From: Hyphomicrobiales bacterium
Lineage (GTDB): Bacteria > Pseudomonadota > Alphaproteobacteria > Rhizobiales > Beijerinckiaceae
Direction: 5' to 3'
Length of the DNA stretch: 60,849 nucleotides
NCBI GenBank assembly: GCA_900473415.1
Contig: UCLR01000006.1
Coordinates: forward strand, 83,706-144,554
The translations under genes and the position numbers were made by a program. The notes below the pieces were generated by a model, which ran no database searches, was not told the origin of the DNA, and saw nothing but the letters and a program-made list of their open reading frames with translations. Shown here in pieces: positions 49,087-59,049 of this stretch (position 1 is its first letter; each line of letters starts with the position of its first letter).

Positions 49087-51117
49087 ATGTATCACGCGAT
49101 CGTCTTCCTCCCCCTGATCGGCTTCCTGATCGCCGGCCTCTTCGGCCGGCTGATCGGCGCGCGCGGCTCCGAGATCGTCACGACCTCGCTGCTCTTCGTC
49201 TCTGCCGCCCTGTCCTGGGTGGCCTTCACCCAGGTCGGCTTTGGCCACGGCACGACACGCGTCCAGGTCGCGAGCTGGATCGCCTCGGGCGAGCTGCAGG
49301 TCGACTGGGCCTTCCGGATCGACACGCTGACGGCGGTGATGCTGGTCGTCGTCAACACCGTCTCGTCGCTCGTGCACCTCTACTCGATCGGCTACATGCA
49401 CGAGGATCCGCACCGGCCGCGCTTCTTCGCCTATCTCTCGCTCTTCACCTTCGCGATGCTGATGCTGGTGACGTCGGACAACCTCGTCCAGATGTTCTTC
49501 GGCTGGGAGGGCGTCGGCCTCGCCTCGTACCTGCTGATCGGCTTCTGGTATCAGAAGCCCTCGGCCAACGCCGCGGCGATGAAGGCCTTCATCGTCAACC
49601 GCGTCGGCGATTTCGGCTTTTCGCTCGGCATCTTCCTGGTCTTCGTGCTGTTCGGCTCGGTCACCTACGACGGGATCTTCCCGCGCGCCGGCGAGCTGGT
49701 GAGCCAGAGCTTCCATTTCCTCGGCCATGACTGGAATGCGCTGACGCTGACCTGCCTGCTGCTGTTCATGGGCGCCATGGGCAAGTCGGCGCAGTTCCTG
49801 CTGCACACCTGGCTGCCGGACGCGATGGAAGGCCCGACCCCGGTCTCGGCCCTCATCCATGCCGCGACCATGGTCACCGCCGGCGTCTTCATGGTGGCGC
49901 GCCTCTCGCCGATCTTCGAATACGCGCCCGCCGCGCTCACCGTCGTCGTCGTCATCGGCGCCACCACCGCCTTCTTCGCGGCGACGGTCGGCCTCGTCCA
50001 GAACGACATCAAGCGCGTCATCGCCTATTCGACCTGCTCGCAGCTCGGCTACATGTTCGTCGCGCTCGGCGTCGGCAACTATGGCGCCGGCATCTTCCAC
50101 CTCTTCACCCATGCCTTTTTCAAGGCGCTGCTGTTCCTCGGTGCCGGCTCGGTCATCCACGCGATGCATCACGAGCAGGACATGCGGAACATGGGTGGCC
50201 TGCGTAAGCACATCCCGCTGACCGCTGCGGCCATGACGATCGGCACGCTGGCTCTGACCGGCTTCCCGGGCTTCGCGGGCTACTTCTCGAAGGACGCGAT
50301 CATCGAGAGCGCCTACGCATCGGTCGAGCATGGCGGCTTCGCCAGCTCCTACGCCTTCGTGTTGCTGGTTCTCGCCGCCTGCATGACCTCGTTCTACTCG
50401 TGGCGGCTGTACTTCATGACCTTCGAGGGCGCGCCGCGCTGGGGCCACGGCCACGGTCATGACACCCACGGTCACGACGACCACGCCCATGCGGCCCATG
50501 GTCATGACGACCATGCCCATGACGATCACGGACATGGCCATGGCCATGACCACACGCCGCATGAGAGCCCCTGGGTGATGCTGCTCCCGCTCGCCGTGCT
50601 CTCGCTCGGCGCGGTCGCTGCCGGCTACGTGTTCAAGGAATATTTCATCGGCCACGACTTCGAGCACTTCTGGAAGTCGGCGCTGTTCATGGGCAAGGAG
50701 AACCACATCCTCCACACCATGCACGAGGTGCCGGCCTGGGTCATGGCGTCGCCCTTCGTGGCGATGGTGATCGGCTTCCTGCTCGCATACTGGATGTATG
50801 TCAGCCGGCCGGACATCCCCGGCAGGCTCGCTGCGGCGAACCCGGCGCTGTACCAGTTCCTGCTCAACAAGTGGTACTTCGACGAGATCTACGACTTCCT
50901 GTTCGTGCGTCCCGCGAAGTGGCTCGGCCGCTTCCTCTGGAAGAAGGGCGACGGCTTCGTCATCGACGGCTTCGGGCCGGATGGCGTCTCGGCCCGGGTG
51001 GTCGACGTGACCAACCGGGTGGTCCGGCTCCAGACCGGCTATCTCTATCACTATGCCTTCGCGATGCTGATCGGCGTCGCAGGGCTGGTGACCTGGTATC
51101 TTGTGACCCGCGGGTGA
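49087..51117 (+). CDS. nuoL: NADH-quinone oxidoreductase subunit L with His-rich loop
   Basis: 676 residues, a bit longer than many (about 610–660). Antiporter-like membrane subunit: [40 protein letters not shown] with the conserved Lys, and [20 protein letters not shown] are diagnostic. The extra length comes from a His/Asp/Gly-rich loop at residues 454–492. The long C-terminal lateral helix is represented by the region after residue 600. Confidence 0.96.
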   Translation: MYHAIVFLPLIGFLIAGLFGRLIGARGSEIVTTSLLFVSAALSWVAFTQVGFGHGTTRVQVASWIASGELQVDWAFRIDTLTAVMLVVVNTVSSLVHLYSIGYMHEDPHRPRFFAYLSLFTFAMLMLVTSDNLVQMFFGWEGVGLASYLLIGFWYQKPSANAAAMKAFIVNRVGDFGFSLGIFLVFVLFGSVTYDGIFPRAGELVSQSFHFLGHDWNALTLTCLLLFMGAMGKSAQFLLHTWLPDAMEGPTPVSALIHAATMVTAGVFMVARLSPIFEYAPAALTVVVVIGATTAFFAATVGLVQNDIKRVIAYSTCSQLGYMFVALGVGNYGAGIFHLFTHAFFKALLFLGAGSVIHAMHHEQDMRNMGGLRKHIPLTAAAMTIGTLALTGFPGFAGYFSKDAIIESAYASVEHGGFASSYAFVLLVLAACMTSFYSWRLYFMTFEGAPRWGHGHGHDTHGHDDHAHAAHGHDDHAHDDHGHGHGHDHTPHESPWVMLLPLAVLSLGAVAAGYVFKEYFIGHDFEHFWKSALFMGKENHILHTMHEVPAWVMASPFVAMVIGFLLAYWMYVSRPDIPGRLAAANPALYQFLLNKWYFDEIYDFLFVRPAKWLGRFLWKKGDGFVIDGFGPDGVSARVVDVTNRVVRLQTGYLYHYAFAMLIGVAGLVTWYLVTRG

Positions 51118-51118
51118 G

Positions 51119-52633
51119 ATGATGTTCGGCTTCGGTATTCTCACCGGTCTTCTGATCCTGCCGCTGGTTGGCGCGGCCCTGATCCTCGTCCAGCGCGGCG
51201 ATCAGTCGGCTGTCGATTCTAACGCCCGTTGGATCGCCCTGTTCACGACGGTGCTGACCTTCGTGCTCGCCTGCTTCGCCTGGGGCCGCTTTGACACCGC
51301 CAATCCCGGCTTCCAGCTCGTCGAGACCCATGCCTGGGTCTCCGATGCGATCAAGTTCAAGCTCGGCGTCGACGGCTTCTCCTTCCCCTTCATCGTGCTG
51401 ACGGCCTTCCTGATGCCGTTCTGCATCGGCGCATCCTGGACCTCGGTCGAGAAGCGCGTGCCGGAGTACATGGTCGCGTTCCTGGTGCTGGAGACGCTGA
51501 TGATCGGCGTCTTCGCCTCGCTCGACCTCGTGCTGTTCTACCTGTTCTTCGAGGCCGGCCTGATCCCGATGTTCCTGATCATCGGCATCTGGGGCGGCAA
51601 GCGGCGCGTCTACGCCTCCTACAAGTTCTTCCTCTACACGCTCCTCGGCTCGGTGCTGATGCTGCTGGCGGTGATGGCGATGTACTGGAACGCCGGCACC
51701 ACCGACATTCCGACGCTGCTGACGCACAAGTTCCCGTCCGAGATGCAGAAGTGGCTCTGGATCGCGTTCTTCGCCTCCTTCGCGGTGAAGATGCCGATGT
51801 GGCCGGTCCATACCTGGCTGCCCGACGCCCACGTCGAGGCGCCGACGGCCGGCTCCGTGATCCTGGCGGCGATCCTGCTGAAGATGGGCGGCTACGGCTT
51901 CATCCGCTTCTCGATCCCGATGTTCCCCGAAGCCTCGGCCTATTTCGCGCCGCTGGTCTTCGCGCTCTCCGTCATCGCCATCGTCTACACCTCGCTGGTG
52001 GCGCTGATGCAGGAGGACATCAAGAAGCTGATCGCCTATTCCTCGGTCGCCCATATGGGCTTCGTCACCATGGGCCTCTTCACTCTGACGCCGCAGGGCG
52101 TGCAGGGCGCGATGTTCCAGATGATGAGCCACGGCCTCGTTTCCGGCGCGCTCTTCCTCTGCGTCGGCGTGATCTACGACCGCATGCACACCCGCGAGAT
52201 CGCTGCCTATGGCGGCCTGGTGAGCCGCATGCCGATCTACGCCACGGTCTTCATGGTCTTCACCATGGCCAATGTCGGCCTGCCGGGCACAGCCGGGTTC
52301 GTCGGCGAGTTCCTGACGCTGCTCGGCGCCTTCCGCGCCAACACCTGGGTCGCCTTCATCGCGACCTCCGGCGTCATCCTCTCGGCCGCCTATGCGCTCT
52401 GGCTTTATCGCCGGGTCATCTTCGGTGAACTGGTCAAGCCCGAGCTCAAGGACATCCAGGACCTGAACGGCCGCGAGATGCTCATCCTCGTGCCGCTCGT
52501 CCTGCTGACGATCTGGTACGGCGTGCAGCCGCACACGATCCTCGACGCCTTCGCGGCGCCGACGGAAGCGCTCATCAAGAACTACCAGGCCGCGCTCACC
52601 GCCGCGAAGACGGCGGTGGCGGCCGTGCAGTAA
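51119..52633 (+). CDS. nuoM: NADH-quinone oxidoreductase subunit M
   Basis: 504 residues, about 14 helices. Antiporter-like: [40 protein letters not shown] with the conserved Lys, and [20 protein letters not shown]. One base after nuoL. Confidence 0.97.
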   Translation: MMFGFGILTGLLILPLVGAALILVQRGDQSAVDSNARWIALFTTVLTFVLACFAWGRFDTANPGFQLVETHAWVSDAIKFKLGVDGFSFPFIVLTAFLMPFCIGASWTSVEKRVPEYMVAFLVLETLMIGVFASLDLVLFYLFFEAGLIPMFLIIGIWGGKRRVYASYKFFLYTLLGSVLMLLAVMAMYWNAGTTDIPTLLTHKFPSEMQKWLWIAFFASFAVKMPMWPVHTWLPDAHVEAPTAGSVILAAILLKMGGYGFIRFSIPMFPEASAYFAPLVFALSVIAIVYTSLVALMQEDIKKLIAYSSVAHMGFVTMGLFTLTPQGVQGAMFQMMSHGLVSGALFLCVGVIYDRMHTREIAAYGGLVSRMPIYATVFMVFTMANVGLPGTAGFVGEFLTLLGAFRANTWVAFIATSGVILSAAYALWLYRRVIFGELVKPELKDIQDLNGREMLILVPLVLLTIWYGVQPHTILDAFAAPTEALIKNYQAALTAAKTAVAAVQ

Positions 52634-52642
52634 GGTTTCGTC

Positions 52643-54070
52643 ATGGCTCTGCCCGCTCTCGGCCCGGCCCTGCCGGAAATCATCCTGGCGCTCGGCGCCA
52701 TCGCCATGGTGCTGATCGGCGCCGTGCAGCGCGAGCGTTCGACCCGCCTGCTGGAGGGGATCGCGATCGTGCTTCTCGCGGTCGCGCTCGTGCTTTGCGT
52801 CTCGGCGAGCGGGACGCAGACGACCTTCAACAACAGCTTCATCGCCGACGGCTTCGCCCGGTTCATGAAGGTGCTGACGCTGATCGGCGCCGCTGCCGCG
52901 ATCCTGCTCTCGGCCGATACGCTGCGGCGCGACGGCTCGATGCGCTTCGAGTTCCCGATCCTTGTCGTGCTGGCGACGGTCGGCATGATGATGATGATCT
53001 CGGCCAACGACCTCATCAGCCTCTATGTCGGCCTGGAACTGCAGTCGCTGGCGCTCTATGTCGTCGCCGCCTTCGACCGCGACAACGCGAAGTCCACGGA
53101 AGCCGGTCTGAAGTATTTCGTGCTCGGAGCGCTCTCCTCCGGCATGCTGCTCTATGGCGCCTCGCTGGTCTATGGCTTCACCGGCACCGTCACCTTCCCG
53201 GGCATCGCTGCTGCGACGCAGGGCGGCCATATCGGCATCGGGCTGATCTTCGGCATTGTCTTCATCGCCGCCGGCGTGGCCTTCAAGATCTCGGCCGTGC
53301 CGTTCCACATGTGGACGCCGGATGTCTATGAGGGCGCGCCGACGCCGGTCGCCGCCTTCTTCGCCTCCGCCCCCAAGATGGCGGCGATGGCGATGGTGGT
53401 CCGCGTCTTCATCGGCGCCTTCCCGGGCGCGATCCAAGAGTGGCGCCAGATCATCGTCTTCATCTCGATCGCCTCGATGGCGCTCGGCGCCTTCGCCGCG
53501 ATCGGCCAGCGCAACGTCAAGCGACTGCTCGCCTATTCCTCGATCGCGAATATGGGCTACGCGCTGATCGGCCTCGCGGCTGGCACCCCCGACGGCGTGC
53601 AGGGCGTGATGACCTATATGGCGATCTATCTCGCCACGACCCTCGCCGCCTTCGCCTGCGTTCTGATGATGCGCCGCGACGGCAAGCTGGTCGAGGACAT
53701 CAACGAGCTCGCCGGCCTGTCCAGGACCAATGGCTGGATGGCATTTGCGATGTCGATGATGATGTTCTCGCTCGCCGGCATCCCGCCGCTCGCCGGCTTC
53801 TGGGCGAAGTGGTACGTCTTCCTGGCCGCGATCCACGCGCAGCTCTATGTGCTCGCCGTCATCGGCGTGCTCACCAGCGTCGTCGGCGCCTATTACTATC
53901 TGCGCCTCGTCAAGGTCATGTATTTCGACGACGCGAAGCCGGCCTTCGAGACCGCCGACCTCGGCGTGCGCACGGTCCTGCTGGTCTCGACGATCTTCGT
54001 CGTGGCGCTCTCCTTCCTGCCGGCACCGCTCTTCGACTCGGCGGCAGCTGCGGCGAAGTCGCTCTTCTGA
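52643..54070 (+). CDS. nuoN: NADH-quinone oxidoreductase subunit N
   Basis: 475 residues; third antiporter-like subunit. MMMISANDLISLYVGLELQS, FKISAVPFHMWTPDVYEGAP and RLLAYSSIANMGYALIGLA are family motifs. Last complex I gene; birA follows after 11 bases without a terminator. Confidence 0.97.
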   Translation: MALPALGPALPEIILALGAIAMVLIGAVQRERSTRLLEGIAIVLLAVALVLCVSASGTQTTFNNSFIADGFARFMKVLTLIGAAAAILLSADTLRRDGSMRFEFPILVVLATVGMMMMISANDLISLYVGLELQSLALYVVAAFDRDNAKSTEAGLKYFVLGALSSGMLLYGASLVYGFTGTVTFPGIAAATQGGHIGIGLIFGIVFIAAGVAFKISAVPFHMWTPDVYEGAPTPVAAFFASAPKMAAMAMVVRVFIGAFPGAIQEWRQIIVFISIASMALGAFAAIGQRNVKRLLAYSSIANMGYALIGLAAGTPDGVQGVMTYMAIYLATTLAAFACVLMMRRDGKLVEDINELAGLSRTNGWMAFAMSMMMFSLAGIPPLAGFWAKWYVFLAAIHAQLYVLAVIGVLTSVVGAYYYLRLVKVMYFDDAKPAFETADLGVRTVLLVSTIFVVALSFLPAPLFDSAAAAAKSLF

Positions 54071-54081
54071 GCTGACGGCGC

Positions 54082-54837
54082 GTGCTCGGTGAAGCCGCCC
54101 GCGCTGCGGGCTATCGGCTGATCATCCGCGACGCGGTCGGGTCCACCATGGAGGAGGCCCGCCGCGCGCTCGACCAAGGCGAACCGGGCAAGCTCTGGAT
54201 CGTTGCGCGCAGCCAGAATGCGGGCAGGGGGCGCCATGGCAGGCAATGGGGCTCGCCCCCCGGCAATCTCTACGCCAGCCTCCTGCTGACCGATCCTTGC
54301 GAGCCTGGGCTCGCGCCGCAACTCGGCTTCGTCGTCGGCCTCGCATTGCATGATGCGGCGTCGCGGCTCCTGGGCGCATCCGCTTCCGCGCTCCGATTGA
54401 AATGGCCGAACGACCTGCTGCTCGACAGGGCCAAGACCTCGGGGCTGCTGCTCGAAGGCGAGAGCCGGGCAGGGCGGCTCAATGTCATCATCGGCTGCGG
54501 CGTCAACATCGCCTCCTGTCCCTCGGACACGCCTTATCCGGCGACCTTCCTCAAGGCGGCCGCGCCGCAGGCCAGCGTCGAGGCCATGCTGGAAGCGCTG
54601 AGTGACGCCTGGGCGAAGCGCTTCGCGATCTGGTCGCAGCCCGGCGGCTTCGGCCCGACGCGAGCCGCATGGCTCGAGCGCGCCGCCTTCCTTGGCGAAA
54701 CGATCACCATCCGCCTGCCGGAGGGACCCGCGAGCGGCCGTTTCGCCGGGCTCGACCCGACTGGGCGCCTCGAGCTGGAGACGGAAGCCGGGCGGCGGCT
54801 GATCGACGCCGGCGACCTGTTCTTTGGGGCTGCCTGA
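54082..54837 (+). CDS. birA: Biotin–[acetyl-CoA-carboxylase] ligase
   Basis: 251 residues from a GTG. Catalytic domain only, without the N-terminal DNA-binding domain of E. coli BirA, as usual in alphaproteobacteria. ATP/biotin loop RSQNAGRGRHGRQWGSPPGN, KWPNDLLLDRAKTSGLLLEG and GCGVNIASCPSDTPYPATFL are diagnostic. Probably read from the nuo transcript. Confidence 0.94.
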   Translation: MLGEAARAAGYRLIIRDAVGSTMEEARRALDQGEPGKLWIVARSQNAGRGRHGRQWGSPPGNLYASLLLTDPCEPGLAPQLGFVVGLALHDAASRLLGASASALRLKWPNDLLLDRAKTSGLLLEGESRAGRLNVIIGCGVNIASCPSDTPYPATFLKAAAPQASVEAMLEALSDAWAKRFAIWSQPGGFGPTRAAWLERAAFLGETITIRLPEGPASGRFAGLDPTGRLELETEAGRRLIDAGDLFFGAA

Positions 54838-54903
54838 CGCGGCGCGGTCGCGCTGGCTTGCTGCGCCGAGACCGTGCTAAGGGAAAATTCCCGGTTCAAC
54901 GCC

Positions 54904-54955
54904 GGTCATCCCGGGCGGCCAAGGTCATCTGCGACTTCGCCTTGTCCAGGATGAC
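54904..54955. repeat. Intergenic palindromic element, short copy B
   Basis: GGTCATCCCGG near 54904 and CAGGATGACG at 54947 form the arms, with the interior of the longer copies missing. Lies in the 205-base gap between birA and RNase J. Confidence 0.4.
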
Positions 54956-55042
54956 GCGCGTTTCCGACACTTCTTCCAGGACGCTACGACGGGGCTGCGA
55001 TGAAGCGCGTCGCCGGCAGGGTCCATGTCTTCAGGATGCCCC

Positions 55043-56713
55043 GTGACCCGCTCCAGCGACCAGCTCGTCTTCGTTCCTCTCGGCGGCCTCGGCGAGATCG
55101 GCATGAATGCCGCTCTCTACGGTTTCGGGCCCGAGGGGCGGCGAAAATGGATCCTGGTCGATTGCGGCATCTCCTTCGCCGGGCCGGAGGCGCCGGGCAT
55201 CGACATCGTGCTGCCGGACCTGCGCTACATCGTCGAGGAGCGGGCGAACCTCATCGGCATCGTCATCACCCACGCCCATGAGGACCATATCGGCGCGCTC
55301 GCCGCGCTCTGGCCGAGCCTGCGCGCGCCGGTCTACTGCACGCGTTTCGCCGCCGGCCTCCTCGCCACGCGCCGCCTTCCCGAGCCCGGCGCGCCCAATG
55401 TCGAGATCAACGTCGTGCCTCAGGGCGGGCGTATCACGCTCGGTCCCTTCGACATCGAGTTCGTGCCGGTCGCGCATTCGATCCCCGAGTCCAACGCGCT
55501 CGCCATCCGGACGCCCGCCGGCCTCGTCGTTCATACCGGCGACTGGAAGATCGACCCGACGCCGCGCGTCGGCTTGCCGACCGACGAGAAGCGCCTGCGC
55601 GAGCTCGGCGACGAGGGAGTGCTGGCAATCGTCTGCGATTCGACCAACGTCATGCGCGACGGCACCAGCCCGAGCGAGGCTGATGTCGCCGCCAAGCTGA
55701 AGGAGCTGGTCGCATCGGCGCCCGGCCGCGTCGCCGTGACCACCTTCGCGTCGAATGTTGCGCGGCTGCGCGCCGTGGCCGAGGCCGCTATGGCCAATGA
55801 CCGCGACGTCGTCGTCGTCGGCCGCGCCATGGACCGCGTCATCGATGTCGCGCGCGAATGCGGCTATCTCGACGGCATCCCCGCCTTCCGCCCGGTCGAT
55901 GCCTATGGCTACCTGCCGCGCGACAAGGTCGTGGCGCTGCTCACCGGCAGCCAGGGCGAGCCGCGCGCGGCGCTCTCGCGCATCGCGGCCGACGACCACC
56001 CCGAGATCGCGCTCTCGCCCGGCGACCGCGTGATCTTCTCGTCGCGCACCATCCCCGGCAACGAGAAGTCGGTCGGCAACATCCTCAACAAGCTGGCGAG
56101 GGACAAGATCGAGATCATCACGGACCGCACCCATCTGGTCCACGTTTCGGGCCATCCGCGTCGCGAGGAGCTGGCGCGGCTCTATGGCTGGCTGAAGCCG
56201 CAGATCGCGATTCCCGCCCATGGCGAGGACCTGCATCTGGCTGAGCATGAGAGCTTCGCCCGCAGCCTCGGCGTCAAGCATGTGCTGCGCGCCGGCAATG
56301 GCGATGTCGTCGCGATCGGGGCAGCGGGAGCGTCGAAGATCGACGAGGCGCCGCATGGCCGGCTCTATCAGGACGGCTCGCTGCTGGTGAACGCGCTCGA
56401 GAAGACGGTGCAGGAGCGCCGCCGGCTCTCCTTCGCCGGTATCGTCTCGATCGCTGTCGCGATCGACGACAAGGGCGGCATCGCCGGCGAGCCGGAGGTC
56501 GCCGTGCTCGGCCTGCCGCCGCGCACCCGCGAGGGCACGGATTTCGACGAATACGTCGCCGACATCGTCGCCGACCTGCTCGACAATATTCCGAAGGCCC
56601 GCCGCCGCGATCCGGAGGCCTTGCGCAATGCTCTGGAGCGCGGCGTGCGCAGCGCCGTCAACGAGGAGTGGGGCAAGAAGCCGCTAGTGCATGCGCTGGT
56701 GGTCGAGGTGTAG
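55043..56713 (+). CDS. rnj: Ribonuclease J
   Basis: 556 residues from the GTG at 55043, which has AGGA at six bases; an ATG at 55025 adds six residues. β-CASP metallo-β-lactamase nuclease. N-terminal LVFVPLGGLGEIGMNAALYG, metal site ITHAHEDHIGALAALW, VHTGDWKIDPTPRVG, and the β-CASP motif SSRTIPGNEKSVG. Involved in rRNA and mRNA maturation. Confidence 0.95.
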   Translation: MTRSSDQLVFVPLGGLGEIGMNAALYGFGPEGRRKWILVDCGISFAGPEAPGIDIVLPDLRYIVEERANLIGIVITHAHEDHIGALAALWPSLRAPVYCTRFAAGLLATRRLPEPGAPNVEINVVPQGGRITLGPFDIEFVPVAHSIPESNALAIRTPAGLVVHTGDWKIDPTPRVGLPTDEKRLRELGDEGVLAIVCDSTNVMRDGTSPSEADVAAKLKELVASAPGRVAVTTFASNVARLRAVAEAAMANDRDVVVVGRAMDRVIDVARECGYLDGIPAFRPVDAYGYLPRDKVVALLTGSQGEPRAALSRIAADDHPEIALSPGDRVIFSSRTIPGNEKSVGNILNKLARDKIEIITDRTHLVHVSGHPRREELARLYGWLKPQIAIPAHGEDLHLAEHESFARSLGVKHVLRAGNGDVVAIGAAGASKIDEAPHGRLYQDGSLLVNALEKTVQERRRLSFAGIVSIAVAIDDKGGIAGEPEVAVLGLPPRTREGTDFDEYVADIVADLLDNIPKARRRDPEALRNALERGVRSAVNEEWGKKPLVHALVVEV

Positions 56714-56743
56714 AACGGACGCAGCGCCGCCGGGCTGGAGAAG

Positions 56744-57154
56744 ATGCAGATGATCGGACGCCTCAACCATGTCGCCATCGCCGTGAAGGATCTCGCGGCG
56801 TCCACGGCGCTTTATCGCGATACGCTGGGCGCACGTGTCTCGCAGTCGCTGCCGCAGCCGGAGCACGGCGTCACCGTCGTCTTCGTCGAGCTGCCCAACA
56901 CCAAGATCGAGCTGCTGGAGCCGCTCGGCGCCGATTCGCCGATCGCAAAGTTCTTGGAACGCAACGCCGATGGCGGCATTCACCACATCTGCTACGAGGT
57001 CGATGACATCCTTGCCGCGCGCGATCGGCTGAAGGCCCAAGGCGCTCGCGTGCTGGGTTCGGGCGAGCCGCGCGTCGGCGCCCATGGCAAGCCGGTGCTC
57101 TTCCTGCACCCCAAGGATTTCCTCGGAACGCTCGTCGAGCTGGAACAGGCATGA
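56744..57154 (+). CDS. mce: Methylmalonyl-CoA epimerase
   Basis: 136 residues; glyoxalase/VOC fold. Metal-binding ends LNHVAIAVKDLAASTALYRD, GIHHICYEVDDILAARDRL and LHPKDFLGTLVELEQ. Interconverts (S)- and (R)-methylmalonyl-CoA in propionyl-CoA metabolism. Four-base overlap with the DUF1467 gene. Confidence 0.93.
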   Translation: MQMIGRLNHVAIAVKDLAASTALYRDTLGARVSQSLPQPEHGVTVVFVELPNTKIELLEPLGADSPIAKFLERNADGGIHHICYEVDDILAARDRLKAQGARVLGSGEPRVGAHGKPVLFLHPKDFLGTLVELEQA

Positions 57155-57381
57155 ACCTCGTCGGCGCCCTCGCGCTCTATTTCGTGATCTGGTGGATCAC
57201 GCTCTTCGCCGTGCTGCCTTTCGGCATCCGCAGCCAGCACGAGACCGGCGACGTGACCGCCGGCACGGAGCCGGGAGCCCCCGTTCTGCCGGGGCTGCTC
57301 AGGAAAGCGGCAATCACCTCGGTCATCGCGGCGGTGATCTTCGCCGGCGTCTATTATGTCTGGGTGGCTTACGACATCTGA
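57151..57381 (+). CDS. DUF1467-family small membrane protein
   Basis: 76 residues, two helices (LVGALALYFVIWWITLFAVL; KAAITSVIAAVIFAGVYYVW). The middle PFGIRSQHETGDVTAGTEPG is the DUF1467 hallmark. The mce–DUF1467 pair is widely conserved in alphaproteobacteria; function unknown. Confidence 0.92.
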   Translation: MNLVGALALYFVIWWITLFAVLPFGIRSQHETGDVTAGTEPGAPVLPGLLRKAAITSVIAAVIFAGVYYVWVAYDI

Positions 57382-57456
57382 GGGCGGGCCGGCCTCACGG
57401 GATCTGGGAACGAGGCCTGGCAAGTTGCTGCCGGCAAAGGATTTCGCCCAAGAAAA

Positions 57457-57497
57457 AAGGCAAGGCCGACGCCTTGCCTTTGGATAGTCTGTTTTTT
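57457..57497 (+). terminator. Terminator after DUF1467 gene
   Basis: Stem AAGGCAAGGC / GCCTTGCCTT (10 pairs, CGAC loop), followed after 11 bases by GTTTTTT at 57491–57497. Confidence 0.75.
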
Positions 57498-57806
57498 ACC
57501 GCTGCATCGGCACCCAGTTCAAAGCGGGCAGCTCGCATGCAAGGCGGGCGTTTGTTCCTCCCAAGACCTGGTCCGCAGCGCCTTGTCTGGCAAGGCGCTC
57601 CCAGCACGGAAAGGCTTAGCTGATTGTGACGGGGCTGTCATCAGTTTAGGCATGTGCAGCCTCGAATTTTTGCAAGTTTCATCTCCTTTGCTCTTGTGCA
57701 GCGCAGCAAGATGCGATTCGGCCGATATTCGCGCCTTGTTCCGGTCAAAGGATACGGCTATCGACCGGCGATCCGCCGGGCTCGCCGGCGGCCCATGGAG
57801 ATCTTC
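57498..57806. other. Intergenic region with hairpin and promoter-like element
   Basis: 309 bases without a credible gene. AGCGCCTTG-TCTGG-CAAGGCGCT at 57577–57599 is a perfect 9-pair hairpin without T run. TTGTTC at 57736 and TATCGA at 57759 with 17-base spacing may drive the next gene. Nothing else recognised. Confidence 0.45.
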
Positions 57807-58358
57807 ATGCTGCGCAGCCCGCTTGCCGCCCTTGCCCTCCTCGCCACGCTTGGATTCGCCCAGGCCCAGGCTCCGAAGCCCGATCCCGAGAACACTGTCG
57901 TGCTGGAGACCAAGGACGGGCCGGTCACCATCCGGCTCCGGCCGGATCTCGCGCCCAAGCACGTCGCGCAGATCAAGACGCTGGTGAAGCGCGGCTTCTA
58001 TGACGGCATCGTCTTCCACCGCGTCATCGACGGCTTCATGGCCCAGACCGGTGACCCGACCGGGACCGGCATGGGCAAGTCCGACCTGCCGAACCTCCCC
58101 GCCGAATTCAGCCAGACGCCCTACAAGGTCGGTTCGGTCGGCATGGCGCGTTCGCAGTCGCCGGATTCAGCCAATTCCCAGTTCTTCATCTGCTTCGAGG
58201 GCTGCGGCTCGCTGACGGGCCAGTACACGCTCTTCGGCGAGGTCGTCTCCGGCATGGATGCGGTGCGCAAGATCAAGAAGGGCGCAGCCAATAACAACGG
58301 CCAAGTCAGCACCCCGGACAAGATCGTCCGCATGCGGATGCAGGCCGACGCGAAGTAG
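57807..58358 (+). CDS. Periplasmic peptidyl-prolyl cis-trans isomerase (cyclophilin)
   Basis: 183 residues from the ATG at 57807 (GGAG six bases upstream); an ATG at 57795 adds four. Signal peptide LRSPLAALALLATLGFAQAQ. Cyclophilin core: GFYDGIVFHRVIDGFMAQTG with the catalytic Arg, SVGMARSQSPDSANSQFFIC and the Gln/Phe catalytic pair. Exported counterpart of the cyclophilin at 59049–59519; it has two Cys in the FEGCGSL region (ICFEGCGSL). Confidence 0.9.
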   Translation: MLRSPLAALALLATLGFAQAQAPKPDPENTVVLETKDGPVTIRLRPDLAPKHVAQIKTLVKRGFYDGIVFHRVIDGFMAQTGDPTGTGMGKSDLPNLPAEFSQTPYKVGSVGMARSQSPDSANSQFFICFEGCGSLTGQYTLFGEVVSGMDAVRKIKKGAANNNGQVSTPDKIVRMRMQADAK

Positions 58359-58395
58359 GCCGAGGCATGAGGCACGGCCGCGGAGGGCCAAGGCG

Positions 58396-59049
58396 ATGAA
58401 GCGGGCAACCTTTCTGAGCCTTTTGGCCCTTGCGGTGGCCGCGCTGCCGGCCTTTGCCCAGGACACGCGGGATCTCGGCCTGCCGCCGCCCTCCGGCTCG
58501 CAGAATCCGGTTCTGCCCCCGCCCTCGGGCTCGCAGAACCCGATCCTGCCGCCGGAAAGCGGCCAGCGCTACAACCCCGGCATCGGCGGGCCGTTTGGTG
58601 GCCGCGAGGACATCCCCGGCTTCGAGCAGCGTCGGATCAATCCGCCGCAGTTCAGCCGGCGCAGCGGCGATATCGGCCTCATCGGCTCCGTCTCGCCCGA
58701 GACGACGCCCGAGGGAGGCGGCGAGGCCGTGGACAAGCTGGTCGATATCGCGCCGGCCCTGCGGCGTTGCTGGACCCCGCCGGCACTCCCGGGCGATCTC
58801 ACCGGCGCCATGGTCTCGATCCGTTTCAGCCTGCGCCGCGACGGCAGCCTCTTCGGTCAGCCGCGCGTGACCTGGGAGACGCGCCGCGGCGACGCCGAGT
58901 TCCAGAAACGCTTCAGTGATTCCGCCGTCGAGGCTGTTCGCGCCTGCACACCGATGCGGTTGTCGGCGGGCCTCGGAGCGAGTATCGCGGGGCGACCCTT
59001 CATCATCCGCTTCCACGGCCGTGCGCCGACCGACGAAAGGCAAATCTGA
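58396..59049 (+). CDS. Secreted proline-rich repeat protein of unknown function
   Basis: 217 residues from the ATG at 58396. Signal peptide KRATFLSLLALAVAALPAFA. Tandem repeat LPPPSGSQNP in two copies plus a third degenerate copy (residues about 31–60), a linker, then a C-terminal domain of about 100 residues with CWTPPALPGDLTGAMVSIRF and VEAVRACTPMRLSAG, which resembles TolA/TonB C-terminal domains. Located between two cyclophilins with a one-base overlap to the second. Envelope role inferred. Confidence 0.7.
   Translation: MKRATFLSLLALAVAALPAFAQDTRDLGLPPPSGSQNPVLPPPSGSQNPILPPESGQRYNPGIGGPFGGREDIPGFEQRRINPPQFSRRSGDIGLIGSVSPETTPEGGGEAVDKLVDIAPALRRCWTPPALPGDLTGAMVSIRFSLRRDGSLFGQPRVTWETRRGDAEFQKRFSDSAVEAVRACTPMRLSAGLGASIAGRPFIIRFHGRAPTDERQI

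Noticed and set aside
50960..53836. 958-codon open frame antisense to nuoL–nuoN
   Set aside because: It spans three conserved complex I genes on the other strand and has the charged low-complexity composition of a shadow frame; no ribosome-binding site or domain.
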